Source: Candidatus Poribacteria bacterium (GTDB taxonomy: Bacteria > Poribacteria > WGA-4E > WGA-3G). From it: DNA of 62,648 nucleotides. The first letter of the stretch is position 1; every line of letters starts with the position of its first letter. Shown in pieces: positions 24,708 to 33,401 of the stretch. The notes under the pieces are model-generated. The model did not search any database. It was not told the origin of the DNA and saw only the letters and a program-made list of their open reading frames with translations. The stretch is from contig JAJEIP010000096.1 of NCBI GenBank assembly GCA_022827885.1, positions 1 through 62,648 of the forward strand. Reading direction: 5' to 3'. Made by a program: the position numbers and the translations under genes.

Positions 24708-25370
24708 ATGGAAACAGAAACAACACACCGCGCACGCGGCATCATCGTGGGTATCACAGGCGGGATTGCTTGTGGAAAAACAACCGTCTCGGATCTGCTC
24801 GCGGAAAAAGGGGCAATCCCGATCAATGCGGATGAAATCGGACACCAACTCCTCAAGGCAGACAGTCCGGTTATCGGGGAACTCACGGAGGCGTTTGGGC
24901 AGGACATTCTCGACGCATCCGGGGATGTGAGTCGAAAAAAACTCGGCGCCATCGTCTTTAACGATAAAGCTGCCCGGGAACGATTGAACGGTATCCTGCA
25001 TCCGTTAATTATCGAACGCTCACGCGGACAGGCACGCCACTTCGTCAGGGAAGACCCGACGTGCGTCGTGCTACTGGACGCTCCACTCCTCATTGAAGCC
25101 GGTGCGTATGATACTGTCGATCTGATCGTTGTTGTGACGGCATCATCGGAGACGCAGCTGCGGCGCACATTGGAACGCAGCGTGGCACAGGGGAGACCGC
25201 TTACGGAACCCGAAGTCCAAGCGCGGATTGATGCACAGATGCCGATCACGGAGAAGGTCAAGTATGCGGATGTTGTTATAGAGAACGAAGGGACGCTTGA
25301 AGAACTCCACAGACAGGTGGATGCGCTTTGGGAACAACTTCAGAGCAGAACTAATTCCAGAGAATATTGA
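24708..25370 (+). CDS. coaE: Dephospho-CoA kinase
   Basis: Last step of coenzyme A synthesis (ATP + dephospho-CoA). 220 residues from ATG 24708. P-loop GITGGIACGKTTVSDLL, then INADEIGHQLL (substrate-binding Asp), HPLIIERSRGQ, VVLLDAPLLIEAG and IVVVTASSETQLRRTLERS, all characteristic. ATG 24708 fits the family N-terminus though its ribosome-binding site is weak. The 3' end overlaps the convergent modC gene by 20 bases. Confidence 0.93.
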   Translation: METETTHRARGIIVGITGGIACGKTTVSDLLAEKGAIPINADEIGHQLLKADSPVIGELTEAFGQDILDASGDVSRKKLGAIVFNDKAARERLNGILHPLIIERSRGQARHFVREDPTCVVLLDAPLLIEAGAYDTVDLIVVVTASSETQLRRTLERSVAQGRPLTEPEVQARIDAQMPITEKVKYADVVIENEGTLEELHRQVDALWEQLQSRTNSREY

Positions 25371-26424
25371 CCGCACTCGCCTTCATAACACAGTAAACCT
25401 CTGATCCTTCCTTCAATTGCAACTGCTCTCGCGCTTCGTGCGTGATCTTCACGGCAAGGTGATGCCATTCAACGAGAATCGATAACCACGTGCGTTCACT
25501 CTTGACATCGAGATACTGAATCTGTCCGAGTAATATGTTGCGTGCACTTACCGGGATATCGGGTTCAAGTGAGATAATAATATCCTCAGCACGGATAGCG
25601 ACCGGAACAACCTCCCCCACTTCAACATCAATATAAGGGATGCTAAGAGACTGGTTTCCGATTTCTAACACAGTCACACCACGTGCTTTGTTTGAAGCCG
25701 TCACTGGAAGGAATAGAATGTTTTCGACACCTGTCATCTGTGCAATGCGCATGGCGGAAGGGGCGGTTAACAATCGGTGGGGTTCACCCCTCGCCATAAC
25801 TTCGCCATCAGCGATGAGGAAGGCTTCGTCAGCGAGTGTCATCGCCTCGGAAAAGGCATGGGTAATATAAAGGATGGGTATCTCAAAAACTTCCTTAACG
25901 TGGTGCAAATAGGGTATAATTCGATCTTTTAGCGCGCTATCCAGTGCCGCAAGCGGCTCATCCATCAGGAGCATGCGTGGCTCCATGGCGAGGGCGCGTG
26001 CGATCGCAACCCGTTGACGTTGACCGCCAGAAAGCTCCTTCGGATACCGCTGAAGCAGTTCGGAAATTTCGAGAACGTCTATCGCATCTGAAGATTTTCG
26101 GGGATTCGGTTGTCCATATCGGATGTTCTGTGCAACCGTGAGATGCGGAAACAGGTGTCCTTCCTGAAAAACATAGCCGAACCTCCGTTTTTCAGGCGGT
26201 AGATTAATGCCAGAAGCAGAGGCGTAAAGGATCTCGTCTCCAAAAGCGATTTCCCCCGCATCGGGTGTAAGCGTGCCGCCCACGCAATTGAGAAGTGTGC
26301 TTTTACCACTGCCAGAAACGCCTAAAAACGCTGAAACTTTTGTTTCCAGCGTGCAATCAACTTTTAGGGTGAAACTCCCCAGGCTTTTATGAAAATTGAG
26401 TCTGATTTTGGGACTATCTGCCAT
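25351..26424 (-). CDS. modC: Molybdate ABC transporter ATP-binding protein
   Basis: 357-residue ATPase of the molybdate importer. Walker A GVSGSGKST, Q-loop YVFQEGHLFPHLTV, signature LSGGQRQRVAIARAL, Walker B MLLMDEPLAALD, H-loop YITHAFSEAM and a C-terminal TOBE/Mop-like domain (about 285-357), where molybdate may bind for regulation. It is the distal gene of modA-modB-orf-modC. Its ribosome-binding site lies in a family J repeat that ends at the ATG. Confidence 0.93.
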   Translation of the reverse strand: MADSPKIRLNFHKSLGSFTLKVDCTLETKVSAFLGVSGSGKSTLLNCVGGTLTPDAGEIAFGDEILYASASGINLPPEKRRFGYVFQEGHLFPHLTVAQNIRYGQPNPRKSSDAIDVLEISELLQRYPKELSGGQRQRVAIARALAMEPRMLLMDEPLAALDSALKDRIIPYLHHVKEVFEIPILYITHAFSEAMTLADEAFLIADGEVMARGEPHRLLTAPSAMRIAQMTGVENILFLPVTASNKARGVTVLEIGNQSLSIPYIDVEVGEVVPVAIRAEDIIISLEPDIPVSARNILLGQIQYLDVKSERTWLSILVEWHHLAVKITHEAREQLQLKEGSEVYCVMKASAVNILWN

Positions 26425-26460
26425 TCTTTAATTGTTCCTTGCGGTTCGGTGAGGTGGATT
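26425..26460 (-). repeat. Dispersed repeat family J, copy 1 (at modC start)
   Basis: Core CGAACCGCAAGG followed by an AT-rich AACAATTAAAG tail that runs straight into the modC ATG, so the repeat carries the Shine-Dalgarno (AAGGA). Related copies: 30220, 30324 and 34064. Confidence 0.75.
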
Positions 26461-26463
26461 AGG

Positions 26464-26724
26464 TTACTCGAATCCACTACTATCGTCATAACCACCCTCG
26501 AATCCATCAGCATATCCGTCAGAGTCCATATCATCAGATGAAGTCTGATCCTCATCATAGATTTCTTCGAGCATTAGACCTGTTAAAAGCAGGTCCTCAT
26601 AGCCGTCATCCGTCGGTACCTCTTCAGTCTCATCGGCATCATTTTCGGAACGCCGACACAGATACCAGACCAGCAGAACACAGCCAACAACAGTAATAAA
26701 AATTAAGCCTATTTCCCAATTCAT
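26464..26724 (-). CDS. Small acidic single-pass membrane protein in the mod operon
   Basis: 86 residues from ATG 26724 (GGAG upstream). One N-terminal membrane segment, IGLIFITVVGCVLLVWYLC (~residues 4-22), then a strongly acidic tail rich in Asp, Glu, Ser and Gly (for example DSDGYADGFEGGYDD). No family is recognised. It sits between modB and modC, 32 bases after modB and 39 before modC, so it is co-transcribed with the molybdate importer. Any link to transport is inference. Confidence 0.7.
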   Translation of the reverse strand: MNWEIGLIFITVVGCVLLVWYLCRRSENDADETEEVPTDDGYEDLLLTGLMLEEIYDEDQTSSDDMDSDGYADGFEGGYDDSSGFE

Positions 26725-26756
26725 TATTATTCTCCATAAATACACGAAAAACGCGC

Positions 26757-27422
26757 CTATCGGAGCGTGAACCGTTCCGTGAACCAGAGCGCTATGAATG
26801 CAACAACGGTTGAAATAAATACCAAGCGATAGACAGAGGCGTCCTCTCCGAGATGGACGGCACTGAAGATCGCTAACGCCATTGTTTGGGTTTTGCCGGG
26901 GATGTTCCCTGCCACCATAATTGTCGCACCAAATTCACCAAGACTTTTGGAGAAACCGAGGATCGTTCCACCGATAATTCCGCGATACGCAAGCGGGAAT
27001 GTTATCGTCCAAAACACCTTTAGGGGTGATGCGCCAAGCGTCCGTGCTGTGTTCTCAAGTTCCAGCGGTACAGACGCTATCCCTGTCACAATGCCTCGCA
27101 CTAACAACGGAAATGAGATAACTGAGACCGCAATGATAACAGCCACCTGCGAAAAAACGATCTCTATCCCGAAAGTTCGATAGATAAATCCACCGATGAC
27201 CCCATGTTTGCCCAATAAGATAAGGAGTAGATATCCAGTGACGATAGGCGGCAGCACCAACGGACACATCACAAGCGTATTGAGGAAAGATTTTCCTGGG
27301 AATGTGCGTTTTGCGAGGAGCCAACCGATCAATAACCCTGGCGGGAACATTATAACGAGACTGAGCAAGGCAACTTTTATAGATAAAGAGAGAGCGGTAA
27401 CTTCGGCGGGGGTAATCTTCAT
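26757..27422 (-). CDS. modB: Molybdate ABC transporter permease
   Basis: 221-residue inner-membrane channel subunit with about five membrane segments. Family features: MFPPGLLIGWLLAKRTFPGK, CPLVLPPIVTGYLLL and the ATPase-docking loop NTARTLGASPLKVFWTITFP ending in the conserved GFSKSLGEFGA. Its ATG overlaps the modA stop as ATGA, indicating coupled translation. Confidence 0.94.
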   Translation of the reverse strand: MKITPAEVTALSLSIKVALLSLVIMFPPGLLIGWLLAKRTFPGKSFLNTLVMCPLVLPPIVTGYLLLILLGKHGVIGGFIYRTFGIEIVFSQVAVIIAVSVISFPLLVRGIVTGIASVPLELENTARTLGASPLKVFWTITFPLAYRGIIGGTILGFSKSLGEFGATIMVAGNIPGKTQTMALAIFSAVHLGEDASVYRLVFISTVVAFIALWFTERFTLR

Positions 27423-28204
27423 TTTAGTACCAAGAACGTGAATCCGTGCCTTTCAAAAACTTCACCACTCTCCATGGAGTGTAGATAAGTCATAAATTTA
27501 CGCGCCAATTGCTTGCGCGGGCTACCCTTCATAACGACAGCTGGATAAATGATCGGTGTATATGCTTCAGTGGGTAACTGATAAAGCACTTTTATGCGTT
27601 GGGTCAGCGTTGTGTCCGTTTGATAGACAATCGCTACATCGGCGTTTCCGGCGGTTACATACGCCAGCGTGGCGCGGACATCCGTACCGAAGACGAATTT
27701 CGACTGTAGCGTCTCCCATAATCCAAAGTGAACCAAGGCTTCTTTGGCGTAATCGCCAGCGGGCACAATACTTGGATGCCCAATAGCGATTCTCGAAATT
27801 TCAGGGATCGCAAGGTTCGTTAGGGTCTCCATAGAAACGCCAGCACTCTGATCAGAGACAAGCACTAACCGATTGGTTAGCAAATCCTTGCGACTTTCAG
27901 TTTCAAGGAGCCCATTGGTTTCTAAGGCAACGACTTGGCGAGGGCTCGCTGAGATGAAGACATCGGCTGTCGCTCCCTTTTCGAGTTGACGTTGTAACGT
28001 CGTAGAGGCGGCGAAATTGTAAAAGATTTTAACGCCATTTTCGGTTGTGAACGCCGTCCCAATTTCTTCAAGGGCATCCGTCAAACTGATTGCGGCGAAC
28101 ACGTTCAATTCCGTCTGTTTCTGCTCCCGTTGTGTGCATCCGATAAGCATCATTAATAGCATCAGCAAACCGGTCGCAACACAACTTCTGATGATTCTGA
28201 CCAT
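27419..28204 (-). CDS. modA: Molybdate-binding lipoprotein
   Basis: 261-residue periplasmic binding component. Lipoprotein signal with lipobox LIGC at about residues 22-25 (hydrophobic ATGLLMLLMM before it). Mature start LNVFAAISLTDALEEIG, then YNFAASTTLQRQLEKGATADVFISA (oxyanion loop), GDYAKEAL and VTAGNADVAIVYQTD, all ModA-typical. ATG 28204 follows AAAGGA; the frame is open to 28225. Confidence 0.93.
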   Translation of the reverse strand: MVRIIRSCVATGLLMLLMMLIGCTQREQKQTELNVFAAISLTDALEEIGTAFTTENGVKIFYNFAASTTLQRQLEKGATADVFISASPRQVVALETNGLLETESRKDLLTNRLVLVSDQSAGVSMETLTNLAIPEISRIAIGHPSIVPAGDYAKEALVHFGLWETLQSKFVFGTDVRATLAYVTAGNADVAIVYQTDTTLTQRIKVLYQLPTEAYTPIIYPAVVMKGSPRKQLARKFMTYLHSMESGEVFERHGFTFLVLK

Positions 28205-28232
28205 CACATATCCTTTCATTGACAAAAAACTC

Positions 28233-28260
28233 TTGACAAGGATAACACATTTGTTAAACT
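28233..28260 (+). promoter_or_regulatory. Sigma70-like promoter for the PhyH gene
   Basis: TTGACA (28233-28238), 16 bases, TAAACT (28255-28260), 66 bases before ATG 28327. Confidence 0.45.
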
Positions 28261-28326
28261 ATGTCAAGCAATCGGGATTCAAATAGGGCTATTTTGGTAA
28301 ACTCCACAATAAGGAAAATTAGAAAA

Positions 28327-29178
28327 ATGAATCAGCACGATTTCAGCATCACCGAGTCGGAGCTTAATTTTTTTAAGACGTTCGGTTATCTCAGTTTTCC
28401 GCAATTGATGGCGGACCGGGTTACGGCAATTCAGGATGCTTTTGAGGCTGTCTGGGAAGAGCGCGGCGGTGGACATAACGGTAAACCGCACGAAGGCACT
28501 GCCCGTTCCTGCATTGTGCCGTTCATTGATCAGAGTGAAGAATTATCATCACTCTTAGACGATCCACGGATTTTAGCGATCGCGAAGGCGTTGCTGGGGG
28601 ATGATTTCAACTACATGGGCAGCGACGGAAACTTCTATGTCGGGGATACGGGGTGGCATTCGGATGGTGGGCATAAGTTGGAAGATCCGATGCACATCAA
28701 GATCGCGTTCTATCTCGACCCACTGACTCGCCATACGGGCGCACTTCGCGTGATTCCGGGAAGTCATCTCTTTGGTGATAACTATGCGGATGCACTCTCT
28801 AAACAGGCTGGAAAGAGTCAAGACTTTTGGGAAATACACGGTAAAGATGTCCCCGCAACGGTCTTTGAGACAACCCCCGGGGATCTGGTTCTGTTTAACC
28901 ATAACACCAAACATGCCGCGTTCGGGGGCGGCGAGCGGCGACGGATGTTTACGATGAATCTCTGTCAACGCTATCCTGATGATAAACTGGATGCGCTGCA
29001 AGCCTATATCTCTGGATCTTCACGTTTCTGGATCGATCGGAAGTATGGCGAGAAAATGATACGCACAGCGACTCCTGAACGGTGGATACACCTTGAACAG
29101 GTCCGGGCAAACGATGGGCATCTCGCTGAACTCTCGCGCCAGGCACGCGAACGAATGAATGAACCGTCACGCGGGTAA
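28327..29178 (+). CDS. Phytanoyl-CoA dioxygenase (PhyH) family protein
   Basis: 283-residue Fe(II)/2-oxoglutarate oxygenase fold. Iron facial triad: HxD in GWHSDGGHKL and a distal His in FNHNTKHAAFGGGERRRMF, where the Arg that binds 2-oxoglutarate also lies. Double-stranded beta-helix strands flank ALRVIPGSHLFGDNY. ATG 28327 follows AAGGAAAA; the frame upstream overlaps the promoter. This family is greatly expanded in some sponge-associated and marine bacteria. Substrate unknown. Confidence 0.92.
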   Translation: MNQHDFSITESELNFFKTFGYLSFPQLMADRVTAIQDAFEAVWEERGGGHNGKPHEGTARSCIVPFIDQSEELSSLLDDPRILAIAKALLGDDFNYMGSDGNFYVGDTGWHSDGGHKLEDPMHIKIAFYLDPLTRHTGALRVIPGSHLFGDNYADALSKQAGKSQDFWEIHGKDVPATVFETTPGDLVLFNHNTKHAAFGGGERRRMFTMNLCQRYPDDKLDALQAYISGSSRFWIDRKYGEKMIRTATPERWIHLEQVRANDGHLAELSRQARERMNEPSRG

Positions 29179-29219
29179 TCGATTTCAGTGGTCGGTAAGA
29201 AACATCCGCATTTCTGTTT

Positions 29220-29276
29220 GTAGTAGCGCAATTCATTGCGCGTTTGTGCTTTACAACGGATGGTGAATCGCCCTAC
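29220..29276. repeat. Palindromic repeat family K (REP-like), copy 2
   Basis: Outer GTAG/CTAC arms enclose the perfect hairpin GCGCAA TTCA TTGCGC and a second imperfect arm. It lies between the convergent PhyH and TIM-barrel genes, where it may also stop transcription. Confidence 0.5.
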
Positions 29277-29277
29277 A

Positions 29278-30105
29278 TTAGTGCGATGCCTGTTCCCAAG
29301 CATTTTGGACGTAGGCGATTGACGCTTCAAACCCTTGTCGTCCGGAACGGCTGGCTTCTTCAATGCTGAACCAACCCTCGTAACCCGCTTGTTTCAAGCG
29401 CGCGAAAATTGGTTGGATGGGTGAGGCACCCGTACCGACGCGGACGGGTTCAAATATCCTAACTGCCCGCAGGTCGAAAATATGCAGCACAACGATGCGT
29501 TGAATGACTTTCTCCAGAAGTGCGAGGACATCTTCACCGAGGACGAGCGGATTCGCAGTGTCGAAGCAGACACCGAGGGGTGTATCGGAAAGCGCATCTA
29601 AGATTTCTAAAAAAATCTCTGTGGGTTGTGAGAAATCCCAGTAATCCCAAGGCGCGCCTTTGGTATGATTCTCGTAGGCGAGGGTGATATCCTGCTTTTC
29701 CGCTTCGTCAAGGGCACGCCGAAATCCGTCTGTCACCCAACGCACACCCGCTTCACGTTCGGTGTCGGGATGGTTTTGCCCTGCTGTCACTCGAATAAAT
29801 TTTACCCCCAATGCTTTTGCCAACCCGATGTCCGCCTTCAGGTCGTTTAGTTCCTGTGTGCGTTGCGCTGCATCGGGATGTGTGAAGTCGCAATAACAGG
29901 CGATCATACACGCCTCTATGTTGAACTTTTCGAGGGCGGCGCGTGTGTTATTTATCGTTTCTGTGTCGCGCTTTGGGAAGAATTTGATACTGAAATCCAC
30001 GGCATCCAACCCTAATTCCGCACCGAGCTGAATCCAATCAGCGACGGTGCTTTTTCCTGTAAAGATATCATCGTAAAGAGAAACGGGGAGACAACTTAAT
30101 TTCAT
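29278..30105 (-). CDS. Sugar phosphate isomerase/epimerase (xylose isomerase-like TIM barrel)
   Basis: 275 residues of the AP_endonuc_2/xylose-isomerase-like barrel. Divalent-metal ligands appear at strand ends as AYENH (Glu), GVCFDTANPL (Asp), VVLHIFDLR (His) and FSIEEASR (Glu). Start ATG 30105 with AAGGAAAA upstream. These enzymes work with Gfo/Idh/MocA dehydrogenases in inositol and sugar breakdown; the substrate is not known. Confidence 0.9.
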   Translation of the reverse strand: MKLSCLPVSLYDDIFTGKSTVADWIQLGAELGLDAVDFSIKFFPKRDTETINNTRAALEKFNIEACMIACYCDFTHPDAAQRTQELNDLKADIGLAKALGVKFIRVTAGQNHPDTEREAGVRWVTDGFRRALDEAEKQDITLAYENHTKGAPWDYWDFSQPTEIFLEILDALSDTPLGVCFDTANPLVLGEDVLALLEKVIQRIVVLHIFDLRAVRIFEPVRVGTGASPIQPIFARLKQAGYEGWFSIEEASRSGRQGFEASIAYVQNAWEQASH

Positions 30106-30136
30106 TGTGTATTTTCCTTTGGTGGTCTAAAACATT

Positions 30137-30174
30137 CTATAGACATATTGCTCCGCTGGAGCAAAGAGATATAG
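30137..30174. repeat. Palindromic repeat family H, copy 1
   Basis: CTATAGACATATTGCTCC GCTG GGAGCAAAGAGATATAG-like inverted repeat: outer CTATA/TATAG and inner TTGCTCC/GGAGCAA. A longer relative starting CTATAGACATGACGCTCC lies at 45258-45332. Confidence 0.55.
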
Positions 30175-30219
30175 TTTTCAGAAACATGGATTTCACTCCG
30201 CTTCAACGTGCCCAACTGA

Positions 30220-30256
30220 TCCACCTCACCGAACCGCAAGGTAAAATTAAAAGATT
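30220..30256 (+). repeat. Dispersed repeat family J, copy 2
   Basis: CCACCTCACCGAACCGCAAG followed by GTAAAATTAAAAGATT, nearly identical to copy 3 about 104 bases further on. It lies in the 254-base gap between the TIM-barrel gene and the end of the DUF6785-like gene. Confidence 0.75.
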
Positions 30257-30323
30257 GTCCAAAGCGCGTAGCTCGTAATGAAATGGAGAGCGGATCTACG
30301 GAGAAGAACACTAAGGTCCGCAA

Positions 30324-30361
30324 CCCACCTCATCGAACCGCAAGGTAAAATTAAAAGATTA
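30324..30361 (+). repeat. Dispersed repeat family J, copy 3
   Basis: Core CGAACCGCAAGG with the same GTAAAATTAAAAGATT tail as copy 2. It abuts the stop of the minus-strand DUF6785-like gene. Confidence 0.75.
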
Positions 30362-32320
30362 AAACATGAAGCGGTACATGGGGCGTTCTAAGGTAATACC
30401 GATGAGGGTCCAGATGGCACCGAGCAGAAACTCGCCAATCACCAAACCGATAAAGAACGGCATCGCGCGCCGATAGGTACGAAGTCCCCCCGTTTGAAAG
30501 AGAATCGCTTTTATCCCCCACGACAAGAAGATCGAGAACCAATACCAACTCGTATTCCAAAAACTGAGTGACAAGGCATAGCCTGCCGGGTGGAAGGGCC
30601 ACCAGATAAAGCGGCGGCGTAGCACCATCAGGAGCGTTGTTAAGGCAATCGCGCCACTGGAAGCGGAAACCGCACCGACATCTATGGATTGTGGGTTAAT
30701 AAGCCACTGCTTCAGCTGCTCATAGGTCCAGCGGCATTGTGCTTGCTCACCATAGACTGCTGCGCCGTAATGATACCCTTGTGCATAATATGCCCACGCC
30801 GATGAAATCGTTCCAACGATGGTCACCAAGATGATCGCAACGATAAAGCGATTGTGCGATAACCCGCGGACCTGTGCTACCTTAAACCCCTCCAACATAA
30901 TCGGCATCGGATGCGAACGATAGGACCGGTTGAAACCGTGAAACATACTAAACGTGGTTAATCCCTCTGCGCCAATGCGACGGGTACCGAGAAAGGAGAC
31001 GAGGACTTTGTCCGGTCGCCACGGCACATCGTGTGCCGGCGGTCCAACTTCAGCACGAATACGCGTAATAGCAATCGCTAACGCGAAGAAGAGCGTAAAA
31101 TAGCCGAGAATACTGAAGATCGGTGTGCCTGTGCTTTTGAAAAACACAAGGATGAAGATACCGCCGAGTATTAACCCGATAATCGCGTATCGGGTGTGTG
31201 TTGGAGGAGTATCCATTGTGTTGGGTTTTCCGTTACCGACTTGAAAGGCGTGTTTCACCTGTCGCGCGATGAACTTTCGGGTGAGCCATATTGCGGAGAT
31301 CCCTAAGCAGAACCATGCCCCAAACGATTGGGCATCGAGAAATGGGAATCCCGGAAGGTGTCCGATGCCTGCCATGGTGCCCCAGACACGCGTCATTTTG
31401 TGGAAGAGATAGAAGAACCAGATAGAGAACGAGAGCTCCAACGGGATGAAGAAGCTCATTCCGATAGCGAACGGATAGACGGCAATAGGGAGCCTACCGA
31501 TGGCGTTCAGTGGTTTTGTCTGAAAATACTGCCCTAAATTGTAGAGACTCCCGCCTAATCCCGGCACGACTGGAAATAGAAAATGGAGACCGTTCAGGAG
31601 GTTTATCCCGCCTGCGAGCACAGCCCCTAACAGAAATAACCGATTGCTCAGGAGGACGCGTCCCCCATTTTCCGTCAAATGCAGGGGAATCTGGATGACG
31701 GGGTAGCTGAGTTTTTCGTGGTTCACCCATTGGTGCCGAATGAGGATCGTGATACAGAGCATCATACAGGTTAGCACGATAATGAGAGCCGACCACCAGA
31801 GCACAGGGGGCATCCAGAGTTGTAAGTGTTGGACGGTATGAAGTGAGTCGTCCCCTTGATAGAAGGTTGCCAGCACGTCCCGTTCTTTGATGGTCAACCA
31901 ATCGGGCATGTGCCGAAGAAACAGTTCACCCCATTCATTCTCAGGACTCGCGAACCAGATGGGATACGTGAGCAGGGGCCATAGTATCTGGAGGGTATCG
32001 TGTCCAGCGAGGGAGGAAGCGATGGATACGAGGAGGTAGACCACCATTAACTCGGCATCGGTGAGGCTCGCATTTTTCCCGATAACTCGGAGCAACGGGT
32101 TTACCGCCATCAAGATGAGCACAACAAAAATGACGTTGAAGTAAACGGTGGAGACAGTTGGGAAACTCTGACCGGTGCCATAACCGCTGGGCCCCCAGTT
32201 GATCATGAGCCAGTAGGAGTTCGGGATAGTGATGAGGAGTGCGAGCAACACCGCGCGGAGGCTAACTTTTGGCGAAGTTTGCGGGTTTCCAAAACTCGCT
32301 CTACGAAAGTTGTTTGACAT
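30359..32320 (-). CDS. DUF6785/DUF6784-like polytopic membrane protein
   Basis: 653 residues with about twelve or more membrane segments. Characteristic stretches include YFNVIFVVLILMAVNPLL, GHDTLQILWPLLTYPIWF, TRIRAEVGPPAHDVPW and SWGIKAILFQTGGLRTYRRA, recalling a transporter-like family abundant in Poribacteria and Planctomycetes. ATG 32320 begins 2 bases after the stop of the cytochrome gene, so the two are translationally coupled and probably act together. Function unknown. Confidence 0.75.
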   Translation of the reverse strand: MSNNFRRASFGNPQTSPKVSLRAVLLALLITIPNSYWLMINWGPSGYGTGQSFPTVSTVYFNVIFVVLILMAVNPLLRVIGKNASLTDAELMVVYLLVSIASSLAGHDTLQILWPLLTYPIWFASPENEWGELFLRHMPDWLTIKERDVLATFYQGDDSLHTVQHLQLWMPPVLWWSALIIVLTCMMLCITILIRHQWVNHEKLSYPVIQIPLHLTENGGRVLLSNRLFLLGAVLAGGINLLNGLHFLFPVVPGLGGSLYNLGQYFQTKPLNAIGRLPIAVYPFAIGMSFFIPLELSFSIWFFYLFHKMTRVWGTMAGIGHLPGFPFLDAQSFGAWFCLGISAIWLTRKFIARQVKHAFQVGNGKPNTMDTPPTHTRYAIIGLILGGIFILVFFKSTGTPIFSILGYFTLFFALAIAITRIRAEVGPPAHDVPWRPDKVLVSFLGTRRIGAEGLTTFSMFHGFNRSYRSHPMPIMLEGFKVAQVRGLSHNRFIVAIILVTIVGTISSAWAYYAQGYHYGAAVYGEQAQCRWTYEQLKQWLINPQSIDVGAVSASSGAIALTTLLMVLRRRFIWWPFHPAGYALSLSFWNTSWYWFSIFLSWGIKAILFQTGGLRTYRRAMPFFIGLVIGEFLLGAIWTLIGITLERPMYRFMF

Positions 32321-32322
32321 TT

Positions 32323-33234
32323 TTAATTTGACCGATGCGGTGCGTATTCCCAATCGAAGCGTTGGCGTCCATAACGCGTGCCGTCAATTTCGGTCTGGTG
32401 GCAGACGAAGCACCGATGGGCTTCTGTGACACCGTGCAGTTCATGCACTAACTGAATTTCTTCTGTGTTATGCACGTGGCATTTGATACAGGTGTAACTC
32501 CCGTAATCGGAATCGGCGTAGATGGCGATGCTATCTGTGACCCGCCGGATGTGGTAGGTGCGTTTATTTTTCGGATCGGTGACTGTCCAAGCAGTGCCGG
32601 GGTCCTTGACCGAGATAGGAGCAGTTGTGGGTACCCTGTTTTCATTTTGTAAGAACCACCAGTGCAAGTCTTCAGGGATCGTGTCTGATGTGTCCAGATC
32701 TTCGGGAAAAGTTGTACTGACATGGAATAGAAGGCGTTCGGGTGTATGGCATCTTGCGCAAGGCACATCGTGCGCTTGCGTGAGCGGGAGGAACTCGTCA
32801 TGTTCCAGCTTCTTTTGTCCGTGGAACACGATACCGACGAGCAATATTGGAGCAAGGATGAGATGGCATCGGAGCAGAATGCGGCGCGCACCGCGAGAGG
32901 TCAGACTCACGGCGATGCCCGTGCCTAAGTTCGACAAAGCGAGCAAAAAGGTAAGCCAGGAGTGCCACACCAGTGGTTGGAAGGCAGAATGAAATAGCAC
33001 CAAGCACAAGCCTAACGAGGCGAGCCGTTGATGGTATTTGAGCCATGTCTGACGATTGCCCCAACGAATCCAACGGCTCCGCAGGAGGTAGAGACTCGCA
33101 ATGACGATGGCGATCGCACCGATGATGCTGATGGTATGTCTCGCTTCACCGAAACTGCCTGCTTGCCATATACATAAACCTGAGATGACGGCGGCACCGA
33201 CGATGCCGTGTCCGATTTGAATGAAAACTCTCAT
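32323..33234 (-). CDS. Membrane b-type/triheme c-type cytochrome
   Basis: 303 residues. The N-terminal half (1-145) has four to five membrane segments with histidines placed for heme b ligation (H9, H33, H68, H82, H91, H124, H138). The C-terminal half has three heme c sites: CARCH (159-163), CIKCH (249-253) and CFVCH (275-279). Further His near them (for example in HELHGVTEAH) could be distal ligands. It is probably an electron-transfer subunit facing the periplasm. The partner is the membrane protein encoded 2 bases downstream. Assignment is by heme motifs, not by a named family. Confidence 0.8.
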   Translation of the reverse strand: MRVFIQIGHGIVGAAVISGLCIWQAGSFGEARHTISIIGAIAIVIASLYLLRSRWIRWGNRQTWLKYHQRLASLGLCLVLFHSAFQPLVWHSWLTFLLALSNLGTGIAVSLTSRGARRILLRCHLILAPILLVGIVFHGQKKLEHDEFLPLTQAHDVPCARCHTPERLLFHVSTTFPEDLDTSDTIPEDLHWWFLQNENRVPTTAPISVKDPGTAWTVTDPKNKRTYHIRRVTDSIAIYADSDYGSYTCIKCHVHNTEEIQLVHELHGVTEAHRCFVCHQTEIDGTRYGRQRFDWEYAPHRSN

Positions 33235-33401
33235 GCTCTCAGTTTAGCATGAAATCAGAAAGGAGTCAACGGAAAGAGTTTGGTGTGCAGACAACTGACA
33301 AAATATTTATACAACGCCAAATGTAAACTTTTTTCAGAGGTCTCTCGTATAATATGTTATAATAGTCGGCACTGCCGGATAAATCCAAAGGAGGAAGGGA
33401 T

